From contig NZ_CP030085.1 in assembly GCF_003261235.1 (NCBI RefSeq), forward strand, positions 718,929-782,928: a stretch of DNA of 64,000 bases. The letters are read 5' to 3'. Origin of the DNA: Polynucleobacter paneuropaeus. GTDB lineage: Bacteria; Pseudomonadota; Gammaproteobacteria; Burkholderiales; Burkholderiaceae. A program made the translations under genes and the position numbers. How positions within the stretch are numbered: the first letter of the stretch is position 1; the number at the start of each line of letters is the position of its first letter. The notes beneath the pieces are model-generated. The model was not told where the DNA came from, ran no database searches, and was given only the letters and a program-made list of their open reading frames with translations. Positions 21,001-29,318 of the stretch are shown here, piece by piece.

Positions 21001-21112
21001 GAAGCGCAGCAACAGGAATATGGAGATAGGCAACAGCACCGGCGATGACGGTTGATACTGAGAGCAGTACCGTCATTACGGGACGCCGAATACATAATTC
21101 GGATAACGTCAT
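18014..21112 (-). CDS. RND efflux permease (HAE-1 / AcrB superfamily)
   Basis: A 1032-residue inner-membrane proton-driven pump. Typical RND architecture: TM1, a large periplasmic loop, TM2-6, repeated. The proton-relay Asp pair lies in GLVVDDAIVVLENI (TM4), and the N-terminus LCIRRPVMTVLLS is the usual family start. It is coupled to the periplasmic adaptor gene 11 bp upstream. No outer-membrane channel gene is in the window, so a shared TolC-like partner is expected. Substrate is unknown; the sequence looks closer to the MdtB/MuxB type than to metal (CusA) pumps. Confidence 0.92.
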   Translation of the reverse strand: MTLSELCIRRPVMTVLLSVSTVIAGAVAYLHIPVAALPSFNSPVISVSASLPGASPENMAASVALPLEKEFSTIDGITVISSSNFLGTTNITLEFNNDRDIDKAAVDVQAALLRAQKRLPIEMTSPPSYRKINPADTPVLIVRMSSPSMNLSDLNDYAENLLSPNLSTISGVAQVIVYGAKRYAVRIRVHPDALANRNLTMDDVATAVNKANTNSPVGVLDGPRQSITIYANPQLVKPEEFGNLVITQKNGLPIYLRDVAEVSQSYEDVKTWATAGGQRSIAIAVLRQPSANTVEVVNSIKALLPKLQKQMPASIKLQLINDRSLSILDSIHDVNITLALTILLVVLVIFLFLKHISATIIPTISMPISLIGAFFILYFMGYSLDNISLLGITLAVGLVVDDAIVVLENIMRYVEGGMDPLKASLKGSKEVGFTIISISISLVAIFIPLFFMAGPIGLLFREFAVIVTLSILVSAIASLTIVPLMCSRFLPKPGEHPREFAINKKFDRIFEWMLKTYIHYLDMALRNRKRVLWGAISTFVITIVLFIYTPKGFFPEEDIGQIFATTEASEDISFTAMLALQDQAAAIVNNDPNVDSSISVIGGGASSGSNTGRIFIILKPKADRQKMAQVMEGLRAKFRELPGLQVYMRPTQNLQLGGKSSKSRYQFTLQSVGFEGVNEWADKLMQKMKADPIFRDVTSDSQLKGLGIQIEINREKAANAGVTIADIRTALYSSFGERQVSTIYTPVNTYYAILETAAEDRQYETDLNKIYVRGRATDKLVPLSSVASFVRKVGPTAVNHQGQIPAVTLSFNLAPDVFLGDATKKIESYCTEIGLPSSIITSYGGDAAVFKSNQSGQMILLLAALGVIYIILGVLYESYIHPLTILAGLPSAAIGAILSLRLFGFELTVIASIGILLLIGIVKKNAILMIDFALQAQRGQGMTPEKAIREACILRFRPIMMTTFAALMGAIPIAFGLGAGAELRQPLGITVAGGLIFSQFVTLIITPVIYLYLDKYAGNGPMEIPESVLEGT

Positions 21113-21123
21113 GTGACCTCTAT

Positions 21124-22428
21124 TTAGCTAGGATTGACTGGTTGGATAGCAAGCTTAGATTCTCTAATCTTGCTACCAGGACGCAGATTTTGTTTGCCTT
21201 CAACGACAACCCGATCCCCCGCAGCAATACCATCCACCACTGCTTGACCTTGATATTCATAGAGAACCTTGACAGGCTTAGCAACCGCTTTATCGTTTTG
21301 ATCTACGATGTAAACCGTTTTGCCATTGGGACTCAGAATGATGGCCTGAGAAGGAACTTGCAGAGCCCCTTTGAGTGTGCTGGCTTCCAAGAAGACGCGT
21401 GCAAACTGACCAGGTAGCAAAGTCATTTCGTCATTGGGAATCTGTGCCTTGACTCGCACAGCACCAATTGAAGGGTCTACTTGATTGTCGACAACCAAGA
21501 CTTTGCCTGCATAGACGCGCTTGCTGGAATCGCCCACCGTTACTCTGACTGTGAGAGCGTCGCCATCAAGCTGATTCTCCAGCACGGTCGGAATATCTTT
21601 TTCTGGAATGATGAACTGAACATTGATTGGGTTGAGCTGCGTAATAGTCACCATGGAACCAACACTCGAAGTAGAGGTCGAGTTAGTAGAAGTGGATACG
21701 ACGTTACCCGCTTGTACTAGAGAACCAGGGAAGACATTCACAATGCCAGCACGACCATCAATCGGTGAACGAATGTAATCAAATGAGAGTTGTACTTCAG
21801 CAGCTTTAGCAGCGGCAAAGGCAGACTTGGCATTGGCATTGGAAGTTTCTAAGCCAGCTTTAGAGATAAAGTTTTTAGCAACCAATTCTTTGGCACGTAA
21901 ATACTGGCTCTGGGCATCATCCGCTAAGGCTTTGAGTTTGTCGTAATTGGCTTTGTCATTACGATCATCTAGTTGGAACAATAAATCGCCTGCTTTCACC
22001 TCTTGACCATCCTTCACCAGAATTTTGGCAACCGTATTGGTGATCATGGGGCGAATATCCACAATATTATTCGAAACAATCGTGCCGGTTGCTTCGATGA
22101 CTAGTGGAACTTCTTTGGGTTGCACTACTACCGTAGTAACCGTGACAGGACCGCCGACCTTATCGGCGCCAGGGAAGAAGTAATTAATAATCTTAGAGCC
22201 GGCGTAAAGCACAAACAAAACACCGACGATGCGCCATTTGTACTTGAGAACAAACGCCTTGATTTGATCGTAATTAAGCTGCTGGATTTGGGGGGAATAC
22301 TTTTCCCAGTAGGGGCGCAGTTTTTCCTCGACCTTGGACTGAAGTCTTAGCAATTGCTCAAGAAGCTTCTGGGCAATTGGCTGAATCTTTGGCGGGAGTT
22401 TGCTAAGGATTAGATGAATTTTGGACAC
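21124..22428 (-). CDS. RND periplasmic adaptor (membrane fusion protein)
   Basis: A 434-residue adaptor with lipoyl-like, alpha-hairpin and beta-barrel regions (VTVTTVVVQPKEVPLVIEA, LVKDGQEVKAGDLLFQLDD, SFDYIRSPIDGRAG). Unusually, the transmembrane anchor (around residues 65-84) is preceded by about 60 residues of helical, charged, presumably cytoplasmic sequence containing a Gln/Leu-rich coiled-coil-like stretch, rather than a short signal peptide or lipobox. Gene order adaptor then pump on the minus strand is standard. An earlier start cannot be confirmed, but a shorter product from an internal start is possible. Confidence 0.9.
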   Translation of the reverse strand: MSKIHLILSKLPPKIQPIAQKLLEQLLRLQSKVEEKLRPYWEKYSPQIQQLNYDQIKAFVLKYKWRIVGVLFVLYAGSKIINYFFPGADKVGGPVTVTTVVVQPKEVPLVIEATGTIVSNNIVDIRPMITNTVAKILVKDGQEVKAGDLLFQLDDRNDKANYDKLKALADDAQSQYLRAKELVAKNFISKAGLETSNANAKSAFAAAKAAEVQLSFDYIRSPIDGRAGIVNVFPGSLVQAGNVVSTSTNSTSTSSVGSMVTITQLNPINVQFIIPEKDIPTVLENQLDGDALTVRVTVGDSSKRVYAGKVLVVDNQVDPSIGAVRVKAQIPNDEMTLLPGQFARVFLEASTLKGALQVPSQAIILSPNGKTVYIVDQNDKAVAKPVKVLYEYQGQAVVDGIAAGDRVVVEGKQNLRPGSKIRESKLAIQPVNPS

Positions 22429-22514
22429 GGTCTCGAAGGCAGTTTTAGTAGTTCTCAGAATTTGCCCATTCTCTCATAAACCCCCTAAAAATCGCTTTTG
22501 CGCCATTGGGATAG

Positions 22515-22970
22515 CTAGGGGAGATACTCTTCGACCCCGCGATTAGCGAGCTGGTCGGCCAGTTCGTTCCCTGGGTCACCAGTATGGCCGCGGACCCAAT
22601 GCCAGGAGATTTTGTGCTTGGGGAGTAATTCATCCAATTCTTGCCAAAGGTCGGCATTTTTAACAGGATCTTTGCTGGCGGTTTTCCAGCCTCGTTTTTT
22701 CCAACCCTCTAACCATTCGGTTACTCCTTTTTGGACATACTGAGAGTCCGTCCAAAGTTCAACGGAACTCGCTTGCTTGAGGGCTCTGAGGGCATGAATG
22801 ACTGCGCTAATTTCCATTCGGTTATTGGTAGTGAGTTTTGCACCACCATGAAGGTGTTTCTCATGACCGCCCGAGCGCAATACCGCCCCCCAGCCACCGG
22901 GCCCAGGATTGCCTTTACAAGCGCCATCGGTATAAATAACAATGTGGTGAGCGTGTTGGGTATCAGACAT
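22515..22970 (-). CDS. rnhA: Ribonuclease HI
   Basis: About 151 residues from ATG 22970 (MSDTQHAHH); the frame extends to a TTG at 22976. It cuts the RNA strand of RNA-DNA hybrids. Catalytic carboxylates are visible: Asp in [16 protein letters not shown], Glu in [13 protein letters not shown], Asp in [11 protein letters not shown], and the last Asp in [15 protein letters not shown]. Its start is about 17 bp from the stop of the methyltransferase, so it is the second gene of a yafS-like/rnhA pair. Confidence 0.96.
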   Translation of the reverse strand: MSDTQHAHHIVIYTDGACKGNPGPGGWGAVLRSGGHEKHLHGGAKLTTNNRMEISAVIHALRALKQASSVELWTDSQYVQKGVTEWLEGWKKRGWKTASKDPVKNADLWQELDELLPKHKISWHWVRGHTGDPGNELADQLANRGVEEYLP

Positions 22971-22987
22971 AGTCAATTAGTAAGGAT

Positions 22988-23785
22988 CTATTTGGACTTT
23001 AGCTGATTTCGTTCAGCCGCTGGACTCAATTGCTGTATCGCTGGAATCATTTTGCTTTGAATTCTGCCAACCAAGCGCATTCCTGCCTGCCTTTTAATCG
23101 CTGAGATCAGAAATACGGCGCCAAAAATAGGCCACCAGCGATTACCCATGAGTTCCAAAAAGTCCATGCGGGCCATGCCAGATTTACTTTGTAGGGGCCA
23201 CTTATAGCAACCGAAATGACCACGGTCTAGAGAGAAATTGAGTAATTGCAACCAGTCTTTAATCCGTAGCAGACTAATGAACTGTCCATCGCGTGGCAGG
23301 TAGGGGTTGCCAATTAAACGGCTGAGGTACTGTCTGATTCCCCAAATACTGGCCGGATTGAATCCAGAAATAATCAGTCGACCCTCAGGGCGCAGCACGC
23401 GTTCTACTTCACGGAGTACCTGATGAGGATCTGCAGCGAATTCGAGCACATGCGGAAGAATTAATAAATCAATACTCTCGCTTGCAAAAGGGAGTTCGTG
23501 GTTTTCTCCCTCAATGATGTGCCATTGAGCGGAAGAAAAGTTTGCTTGAGTGTCATGACGACCAATGAGTAAAGCATGCAAGGGCATGCGATTTTCTGCC
23601 AGGGTATTGATCTGAGGTAAACCAATTTGCACAGCATGAAAACCAAAGACATCTGCAACGATTTGATCAAAGCAGTGCTGCTCCCACTGCAGGACATACT
23701 TTCCAGGGGGCGATTCCAGCCATTTTTCCCATGAACTCCATGGTGGTGCGGGGGCTTGGGAAGGGGGGATCGGGGTTGGTATCAT
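22988..23785 (-). CDS. YafS-like SAM-dependent methyltransferase
   Basis: A 265-residue class I methyltransferase of the Methyltransf_11 type, placed between gloB and rnhA exactly as yafS is in E. coli. The post-I and motif II regions are visible (ESIDLLILPHVLEFAADPH, VLRPEGRLIISGFNP) but the glycine-rich SAM loop is degenerate (ALLIGRHDTQ), as in YafS. Function is not established for this family. Its start codon lies only 6 bp from the divergent gloB start, so each promoter must lie inside the other gene. Confidence 0.8.
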   Translation of the reverse strand: MIPTPIPPSQAPAPPWSSWEKWLESPPGKYVLQWEQHCFDQIVADVFGFHAVQIGLPQINTLAENRMPLHALLIGRHDTQANFSSAQWHIIEGENHELPFASESIDLLILPHVLEFAADPHQVLREVERVLRPEGRLIISGFNPASIWGIRQYLSRLIGNPYLPRDGQFISLLRIKDWLQLLNFSLDRGHFGCYKWPLQSKSGMARMDFLELMGNRWWPIFGAVFLISAIKRQAGMRLVGRIQSKMIPAIQQLSPAAERNQLKSK

Positions 23786-23791
23786 GAGTCT

Positions 23792-24604
23792 ATGGATAAG
23801 AATACTTTATTACAGGTTTGGCCCATCCCCGCTTTCGAGGATAACTATATTTGGTGTATCCATGATGGTCACTCAGCATTGGTGGTTGATCCAGGTGATG
23901 CTGCGCCCGTCTTAAAGTACTTGGCAGAAAAGCAATTGCACTTAACGGGCATTTTGATTACACATCACCATGCTGATCATACTGGCGGTGTATTGCATTT
24001 AATTGACGCTATGAAACCACGCCAAATTCCAGTCTATGGTCCTGCGAGTATTGATATCTCTGGCAGAACTGAAGGACTATTGGAGGGAGATAAGCTAGAG
24101 ATTGACCATCCACGTTTAAGTCTTAAGGTCATGGAAGTGCCAGGGCATACCTTGAGTCACATTGCTTACTTTGCGAACATGCAGGCTAATGTGCTTGAGC
24201 CCATGCTATTTTGTGGCGATACGCTATTTGCATCGGGCTGCGGCAGATTATTTGAGGGTACGCCTACGCAAATGAGTGAGTCACTCGCTAAATTTGCAGC
24301 TCTGCCAAAAAATACATTGGTCTTTTGTACCCATGAGTACACCTTATCGAATATCCGTTTTGCTTTGGCAGTAGAGCCTAACAATACCAACCTCATTGAT
24401 TGGGCTGATAGAGCTAAAGCCTTGCGAGATAAAGGCTTACCTACCTTACCCACGACCATTGGTCATGAATTACAAGTGAATCCCTTTATGCGCTGCAACC
24501 AGGCAGAAGTTGTCGCTTCAGCGATGGCGATTTCTGGTGAGACAAACTTGCCAAGTCCCGCTCATGTATTAGCGGTGATACGAGCTTGGAAGGATCGGTT
24601 TTGA
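23792..24604 (+). CDS. gloB: Hydroxyacylglutathione hydrolase (glyoxalase II)
   Basis: About 270 residues from ATG 23792 (MDKNTLLQVWPIPAFEDNY; the open frame reaches a TTG at 23756). A metallo-beta-lactamase-fold thioesterase that cleaves S-D-lactoylglutathione. The zinc motif THHHADHTGG (residues ~55-64), His in VPGHTLSHIAY, Asp in FCGDTLFASGCGRLFEGT and His in CTHEYTLSN are all present, and the C-terminal glyoxalase II domain ends VIRAWKDRF. The next gene, mltD, starts inside its last codons. Confidence 0.94.
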   Translation: MDKNTLLQVWPIPAFEDNYIWCIHDGHSALVVDPGDAAPVLKYLAEKQLHLTGILITHHHADHTGGVLHLIDAMKPRQIPVYGPASIDISGRTEGLLEGDKLEIDHPRLSLKVMEVPGHTLSHIAYFANMQANVLEPMLFCGDTLFASGCGRLFEGTPTQMSESLAKFAALPKNTLVFCTHEYTLSNIRFALAVEPNNTNLIDWADRAKALRDKGLPTLPTTIGHELQVNPFMRCNQAEVVASAMAISGETNLPSPAHVLAVIRAWKDRF

Positions 24605-25977
24605 TCCGTTGGCCTTATGCAGCAATCTTGATGGTTGCTGTACTAACAGGTTGCGCCACCGGGGATTGGTCTTCTGATACTCCCACCAAAGGCAATACCA
24701 AGCTGTCCAAGGCAACGCGCGTCAATTTAAATAAGCAAAATGTAAGTAGCCTAGGCGCACCTTCAGACAATCTTTGGCTTCGCATTCGGGATGGCTTCCA
24801 AATGGAGCCAGTAGATTCACCGCTCATCGTCAATCAAACTGTTTGGTTAAGTGCGCGACCAGATTATGTTCAGCGCTCAATGAAGCGATCTTCGCCTTAT
24901 TTGTTTTATATCGTTCAGGAAGTCAATGCCCGCAATATGCCGACGGAGTTGGCCTTACTGCCATTTGTAGAGAGTGCTTTTAATCCACAAGCCAAGTCAG
25001 GTGCAAAAGCCATGGGCATTTGGCAATTTATGCCCAAGACTGGAAAAGACTTTCAGCTGACGCAAAATGTCTTTCGCGATGAGCGTCGTGATGTTTTGCA
25101 ATCAACCGATGCAGCACTCGATTACTTAAATCGCCTACATACCCAATTTGGCAGTTGGGAGTTGGCATTGGCAGCTTATAACTGGGGCTCAGGAAATGTG
25201 CTGCGAGCGCAGAAGAAAAATCTGGCCGCAGGGTTACCAACTGATTACTGGAGTCTAGCCATGCCTCTAGAGACGCGAGCGTATGTGCCGAAGTTGATGG
25301 CTTATCGTGCACTCGTTTTAGATCCAGACGCATTTGGAGTGACTTTGCCCGAATTGGAGAACCATCCATACTTTGTAGCAGTAGATGTGAACAACGATAT
25401 TGATGTGACCTTGGCCGCTAAGCTTGCAGAAATGTCTCTCGATGAATTTAAGACTCTGAATCCTTCTTTTAATAAGCCGGTTATCTTAAGTGCAGCCAAT
25501 CAGCAAATCTTGTTACCGTTCGGCCATGCCGAGGTATATCAAGAGAATCTCAAAAAATATAACAAGCCACTGTCAACTTGGACAGCAGTCAAGGTTGCAC
25601 AAACACAAAGTGCAGAAGCGACTGCGCAAAGTTTAGGAGTGGACTTGGCAACCCTAAGAGAGATCAATGGCATACCCAAGGGCATGCGAATTAAGGCGGG
25701 GTCAACGGTGATCATTCCGAAGACGAACCGTCGCCCAGGAGACATCTCTGTAGCTCTTGCCGAGACAGCCAGCTTAAGTCTAGAAAAGCCACCACCACCG
25801 CCCAAAAAGAGCAAAAAGAAGGGTGGCAGAGGCTCTGGCAAGAATCCTCCAGAGGGTAAAACTGCCTCTAAGGGTAATTCCTCCTCCAATAATGCTGCAT
25901 CTCAGCATAAATCCGCATCGACAGGGCTTGCAAAATCTGCGAAAAAAGATCCTATTAAGACCTCTGGCAAGCAATAG
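24601..25977 (+). CDS. mltD: Membrane-bound lytic murein transglycosylase D
   Basis: About 458 residues from TTG 24601, which has a GGAAGG ribosome site 7 nt upstream and overlaps the gloB stop by 4 bp; this start puts the lipoprotein signal MLIRWPYAAILMVAVLTGC directly at the N-terminus. A lipobox (LTGC) predicts an outer-membrane lipoprotein. The SLT catalytic domain has the Glu in LPFVESAFNPQAKS and AMGIWQFMPKTGKDF, then AAYNWGSGNV. Two LysM-like repeats follow (around residues 270-315 and 330-375), and the tail is Pro/Lys/Ser-rich. It cuts peptidoglycan with anhydro-muramic acid ends. Confidence 0.9.
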   Translation: MIRWPYAAILMVAVLTGCATGDWSSDTPTKGNTKLSKATRVNLNKQNVSSLGAPSDNLWLRIRDGFQMEPVDSPLIVNQTVWLSARPDYVQRSMKRSSPYLFYIVQEVNARNMPTELALLPFVESAFNPQAKSGAKAMGIWQFMPKTGKDFQLTQNVFRDERRDVLQSTDAALDYLNRLHTQFGSWELALAAYNWGSGNVLRAQKKNLAAGLPTDYWSLAMPLETRAYVPKLMAYRALVLDPDAFGVTLPELENHPYFVAVDVNNDIDVTLAAKLAEMSLDEFKTLNPSFNKPVILSAANQQILLPFGHAEVYQENLKKYNKPLSTWTAVKVAQTQSAEATAQSLGVDLATLREINGIPKGMRIKAGSTVIIPKTNRRPGDISVALAETASLSLEKPPPPPKKSKKKGGRGSGKNPPEGKTASKGNSSSNNAASQHKSASTGLAKSAKKDPIKTSGKQ

Positions 25978-26041
25978 CAACTTATAGCAATTGAGCTGCT
26001 GGCTGGAGTGTCTGGAATTCTTTTCTATCGTTAGGTTAAAC

Positions 26042-27928
26042 ATGTCTTACAAAGCGCATCACGAACGCTCGATTCAAGATCCAGACGGTTTCTGGGGAGA
26101 GCAAGCCCAGTTGATCCATTGGGAAAAGCCATACCAGTCTGTTCTCAATTATGCAAACCCCCCATTTGCAAAATGGTTTGAAGGCGGCTTAACCAATCTT
26201 TGCTACAACGCAATCGATCGTCATCTCAAAGAGCGAGCCAATCAAACTGCTTTGGTTGCGGTCTCCACCGAGACCAATATTGAAAAAACCCATACCTACC
26301 AAGAGTTGTATGAAGAGGTCAACCGTATCGCCGCGATTCTGAAAGCCAATGGTGTACAAAAGGGAGATCGCGTTCTTATTTATATGCCGATGATTGCAGA
26401 AGCTTGCTTTGCAATGCTGGCTTGTGTGCGCATTGGTGCGATTCACTCAGTCGTCTTCGGTGGTTTTGCATCACACAGTTTGGCTTCGCGGATTGACGAT
26501 GCTAAGCCCAAAATGATTATTACGGCAGAAGCAGGGATGCGCGGCGGTAAGGCAGTACCCTATAAACCGTTATTAGATGAAGCCATCACCTTGGCAACAT
26601 CAAAGCCCGAGAAGGTCTTGGTCGTTAATCGCGGTTTAGTGGATTACACCCCAATAGCTGGGCGCGACTTAGATTACGCCACAGAGCGTCAAAAACATTT
26701 GAACGATATCGTGCCAATCGAATGGGTTGACTCTACTCATCCTTCATACATTTTGTATACCTCGGGCACTACTGGTAAACCAAAAGGCGTGCAGCGCGAC
26801 ACTGGTGGTTACACCGTCGCTTTAGCCTCGACCATGAACCACATCTTTTGTGGCAAACCTGGTGAGACCATGTTCTGTACATCAGACATTGGTTGGGTAG
26901 TAGGGCATAGCTACATTATTTATGCGCCACTGATTCATGGGATGGCAACGATCTTGTATGAGGGCACACCATTGCGCCCTGATGCAGGCATCTGGTGGCA
27001 GTTGGTTGAGAAATACAAAGTCTCGGTCATGTTTTCTGCACCGACAGCAGTTCGCGTACTTAAGAAACAAGATCCTGCATTCTTAAGTAAATATGATCTC
27101 TCGAGTTTGCGTGCACTGTTCTTGGCAGGCGAGCCACTCGATGAGCCCACCGCAAGTTGGATTCATGATGCGATTCAGAAACCGATCGTAGATAACTACT
27201 GGCAAACCGAAACGGGTTGGCCGATGCTAGCTATACAGCGTGGCGTTGAAGTGATGCCACATAAATTTGGCTCACCAGGCGTCCCTTCCTTTGGCTACAA
27301 CCTCAAGCTGCTTGATGATGCGACAACTGCAGAGTTGGGACCAGACCAAAAAGGGGTGATTGCAATTGAGGGGCCATTGCCCCCGGGCTGCATGCAAACG
27401 GTTTGGGGTGATGACAAACGCTTTGTGAGTACCTATTGGGAAACGATTCCAGGCAAAACGATTTACTCCACCTTTGACTGGGGCATCAAAGATAAAGATG
27501 GTTACTTCTTTATTCTAGGCCGCACCGATGACGTGATCAATGTGGCTGGACATCGTTTGGGTACTCGTGAGATTGAAGAATCGCTTTCGAGCCATTCGAA
27601 TATTTCTGAAGTGGCTGTGGTTGGCATTGAGGACAAACTCAAAGGCCAGGTTGCAATTGGTTTTGCTATTCCAAAAGATGCCTCTAATGTTGCAAGCTTA
27701 GAAGCGGAACTCATGAAGACAGTAGATCAGCAGTTAGGTGCGATTGCCCGTCCAGCGCGAGTCTATATCGTGACGGCTTTACCTAAAACCCGTTCAGGCA
27801 AGATAGTCCGTCGCGCACTACAAGCGGTTGCTGAAGGTCGGGATCCTGGAGATATCAGCACCATGGAGGACCAAACGGTCTTGGCGCAAATCAAGCAAAT
27901 TATTGAGCAAAACCCCAATAAGTCTTGA
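26042..27928 (+). CDS. prpE: Propionyl-CoA synthetase
   Basis: About 628 residues from ATG 26042 (MSYKAHHERSIQDPDGFWG); the open frame begins earlier at 25991 but the N-terminal match supports the later ATG. An ANL-superfamily ligase: ATP-binding motif YTSGTTGKPKGVQRD, adenylate motif WQTETGWPM, hinge GRTDDVINVAGHRLGTREIE, and the acetylatable lysine in TRSGKIVRR. The PrpE-type GVQRDTGGY sequence favours propionate over acetate. It activates propionate for the methylcitrate path; no other prp gene is nearby. Confidence 0.93.
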   Translation: MSYKAHHERSIQDPDGFWGEQAQLIHWEKPYQSVLNYANPPFAKWFEGGLTNLCYNAIDRHLKERANQTALVAVSTETNIEKTHTYQELYEEVNRIAAILKANGVQKGDRVLIYMPMIAEACFAMLACVRIGAIHSVVFGGFASHSLASRIDDAKPKMIITAEAGMRGGKAVPYKPLLDEAITLATSKPEKVLVVNRGLVDYTPIAGRDLDYATERQKHLNDIVPIEWVDSTHPSYILYTSGTTGKPKGVQRDTGGYTVALASTMNHIFCGKPGETMFCTSDIGWVVGHSYIIYAPLIHGMATILYEGTPLRPDAGIWWQLVEKYKVSVMFSAPTAVRVLKKQDPAFLSKYDLSSLRALFLAGEPLDEPTASWIHDAIQKPIVDNYWQTETGWPMLAIQRGVEVMPHKFGSPGVPSFGYNLKLLDDATTAELGPDQKGVIAIEGPLPPGCMQTVWGDDKRFVSTYWETIPGKTIYSTFDWGIKDKDGYFFILGRTDDVINVAGHRLGTREIEESLSSHSNISEVAVVGIEDKLKGQVAIGFAIPKDASNVASLEAELMKTVDQQLGAIARPARVYIVTALPKTRSGKIVRRALQAVAEGRDPGDISTMEDQTVLAQIKQIIEQNPNKS

Positions 27929-28124
27929 GCAAATCGCCCGCTAGCCTCATGGCTAGGGGAGCGGGGGTGCAGTTCTGCTTTGGGATGGCTGAACTGGTAT
28001 CATTGCAAGGTTCGAAACTCAATAATTACCCTAGCGCTTAAAGACACTCACCTCCCGCAAAAACAGCCTTGGGATAGTCTTTTCGAGGTGTTGAGCGTCG
28101 GATGGAGCAGGGACTGGAGATGGT

Positions 28125-29318
28125 TTGTCACCCTTGCTTCCTTCTTTTCCTCCCGCCGTGTTGGCTCTAGCCGACGGCACCTTATTTCCAGGTTATAGCA
28201 TTGGCGCTCCCGGCGAAACTGTCGGAGAAGTGGTTTTCAATACCGCACTCACTGGCTATCAAGAAATCATCACCGACCCAAGTTATTCACGTCAAATTGT
28301 CACGCTGACTTACCCCCATATTGGCAATGTCGGCGTGAATGCTCAAGACGCAGAGTCAACCCAAATTCATGCAGCTGGTTTGGTCATTAAAGATTTATCT
28401 AAGCGGGTCTCGAATTTTCGTTCCGAAGGCAGTCTTGAGGACTACCTCATCAAATCTAAAGTCCAAGGCATCTCGGGCATTGATACCCGTAAGCTAACCC
28501 GCATCTTGCGCGACAAAGGCGCTCAATCGGGTGCGATCGTCGCAGGTAAGTTAGGCGATGACATTCAAGTCTTGGGAAAAAAGGCCTTGCAATTGGCGCA
28601 ATCCTTCCCAGGGATGTCTGGTTTAGATTTAGCAAAGGTAGTTACAACTAAAAAATCCTACCCATGGCGTGAAGCCGAGTGGGAATTGCATGGCCCTGAT
28701 GGCAAGCCAGCCTATCGCAGCTTAGAGCAAAGTAAGCCTCTCAAAAAAGTAGTGGCCTATGACTTTGGTGTGAAATTCAATATTTTGCGCATGCTAGCTG
28801 AACGTGGTTGCGACCTCACTGTAGTTCCTGCACAAACCAGTGCTGCAGAAGTACTGGCAATGAATCCCGATGGCGTGTTCTTCTCTAATGGCCCTGGCGA
28901 TCCCGGACCATGTGACTATGCCATTGCTGCCGCTAAAGAAATCATTGAGAAGGGCGTGCCAACCTTTGGTATTTGCTTAGGACATCAAATTATGGGATTG
29001 GCCGCTGGCGCTAAGACATTGAAGATGAAGTTTGGTCACCATGGCGCTAACCATCCCGTTAAAGATTTAGATAGTGGGCGCGTTGCAATCACTTCGCAGA
29101 ATCATGGCTTTGCGGTAGATCCCAATACCTTGCCCGATACCGTGCGCGTTACACACATTTCATTATTTGATGGTTCATTACAGGGCCTGGCTTGGAAAGA
29201 TAAACCCGCTTTGTGCTTCCAAGGCCACCCAGAAGCCTCGCCTGGACCACATGACATTGCGTATTTGTTTGATCGATTTGTAGAGCTCATGAATGCCAGC
29301 AACAAAGGAGGCAAATAA
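28125..29318 (+). CDS. carA: Carbamoyl-phosphate synthase small chain
   Basis: A 397-residue glutamine amidotransferase subunit that supplies ammonia to CarB for pyrimidine and arginine synthesis. The frame opens with TTG 28125, preceded by GGAG at 28116-28119; a TTG at 28134 is an alternative, and no ATG fits. Core: [15 protein letters not shown], the class I GATase nucleophile in [12 protein letters not shown], and the His/Glu pair in [12 protein letters not shown]. Its TAA overlaps the carB ATG by one base (TAATG). Confidence 0.95.
   Translation: MSPLLPSFPPAVLALADGTLFPGYSIGAPGETVGEVVFNTALTGYQEIITDPSYSRQIVTLTYPHIGNVGVNAQDAESTQIHAAGLVIKDLSKRVSNFRSEGSLEDYLIKSKVQGISGIDTRKLTRILRDKGAQSGAIVAGKLGDDIQVLGKKALQLAQSFPGMSGLDLAKVVTTKKSYPWREAEWELHGPDGKPAYRSLEQSKPLKKVVAYDFGVKFNILRMLAERGCDLTVVPAQTSAAEVLAMNPDGVFFSNGPGDPGPCDYAIAAAKEIIEKGVPTFGICLGHQIMGLAAGAKTLKMKFGHHGANHPVKDLDSGRVAITSQNHGFAVDPNTLPDTVRVTHISLFDGSLQGLAWKDKPALCFQGHPEASPGPHDIAYLFDRFVELMNASNKGGK
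29304..29311 (+). promoter_or_regulatory. Ribosome binding site of carB
   Basis: AAAGGAGG, a near-perfect anti-Shine-Dalgarno match inside the last codons of carA, 6 nt before the carB ATG at 29318. It decides the carB start and explains the tight coupling of the pair. Confidence 0.85.

Noticed and set aside
27935..27970. Hairpin after prpE as an intrinsic terminator
   Set aside because: The stem CCCGCT / AGCGGG needs a bulge and no T-run follows; too weak to list as a feature.
27980..28198. A 72-codon plus-strand frame upstream of and into carA
   Set aside because: It overlaps the start of carA in another frame, has a Trp/Ser-rich random composition, and no family; the gap is better read as the carA leader.
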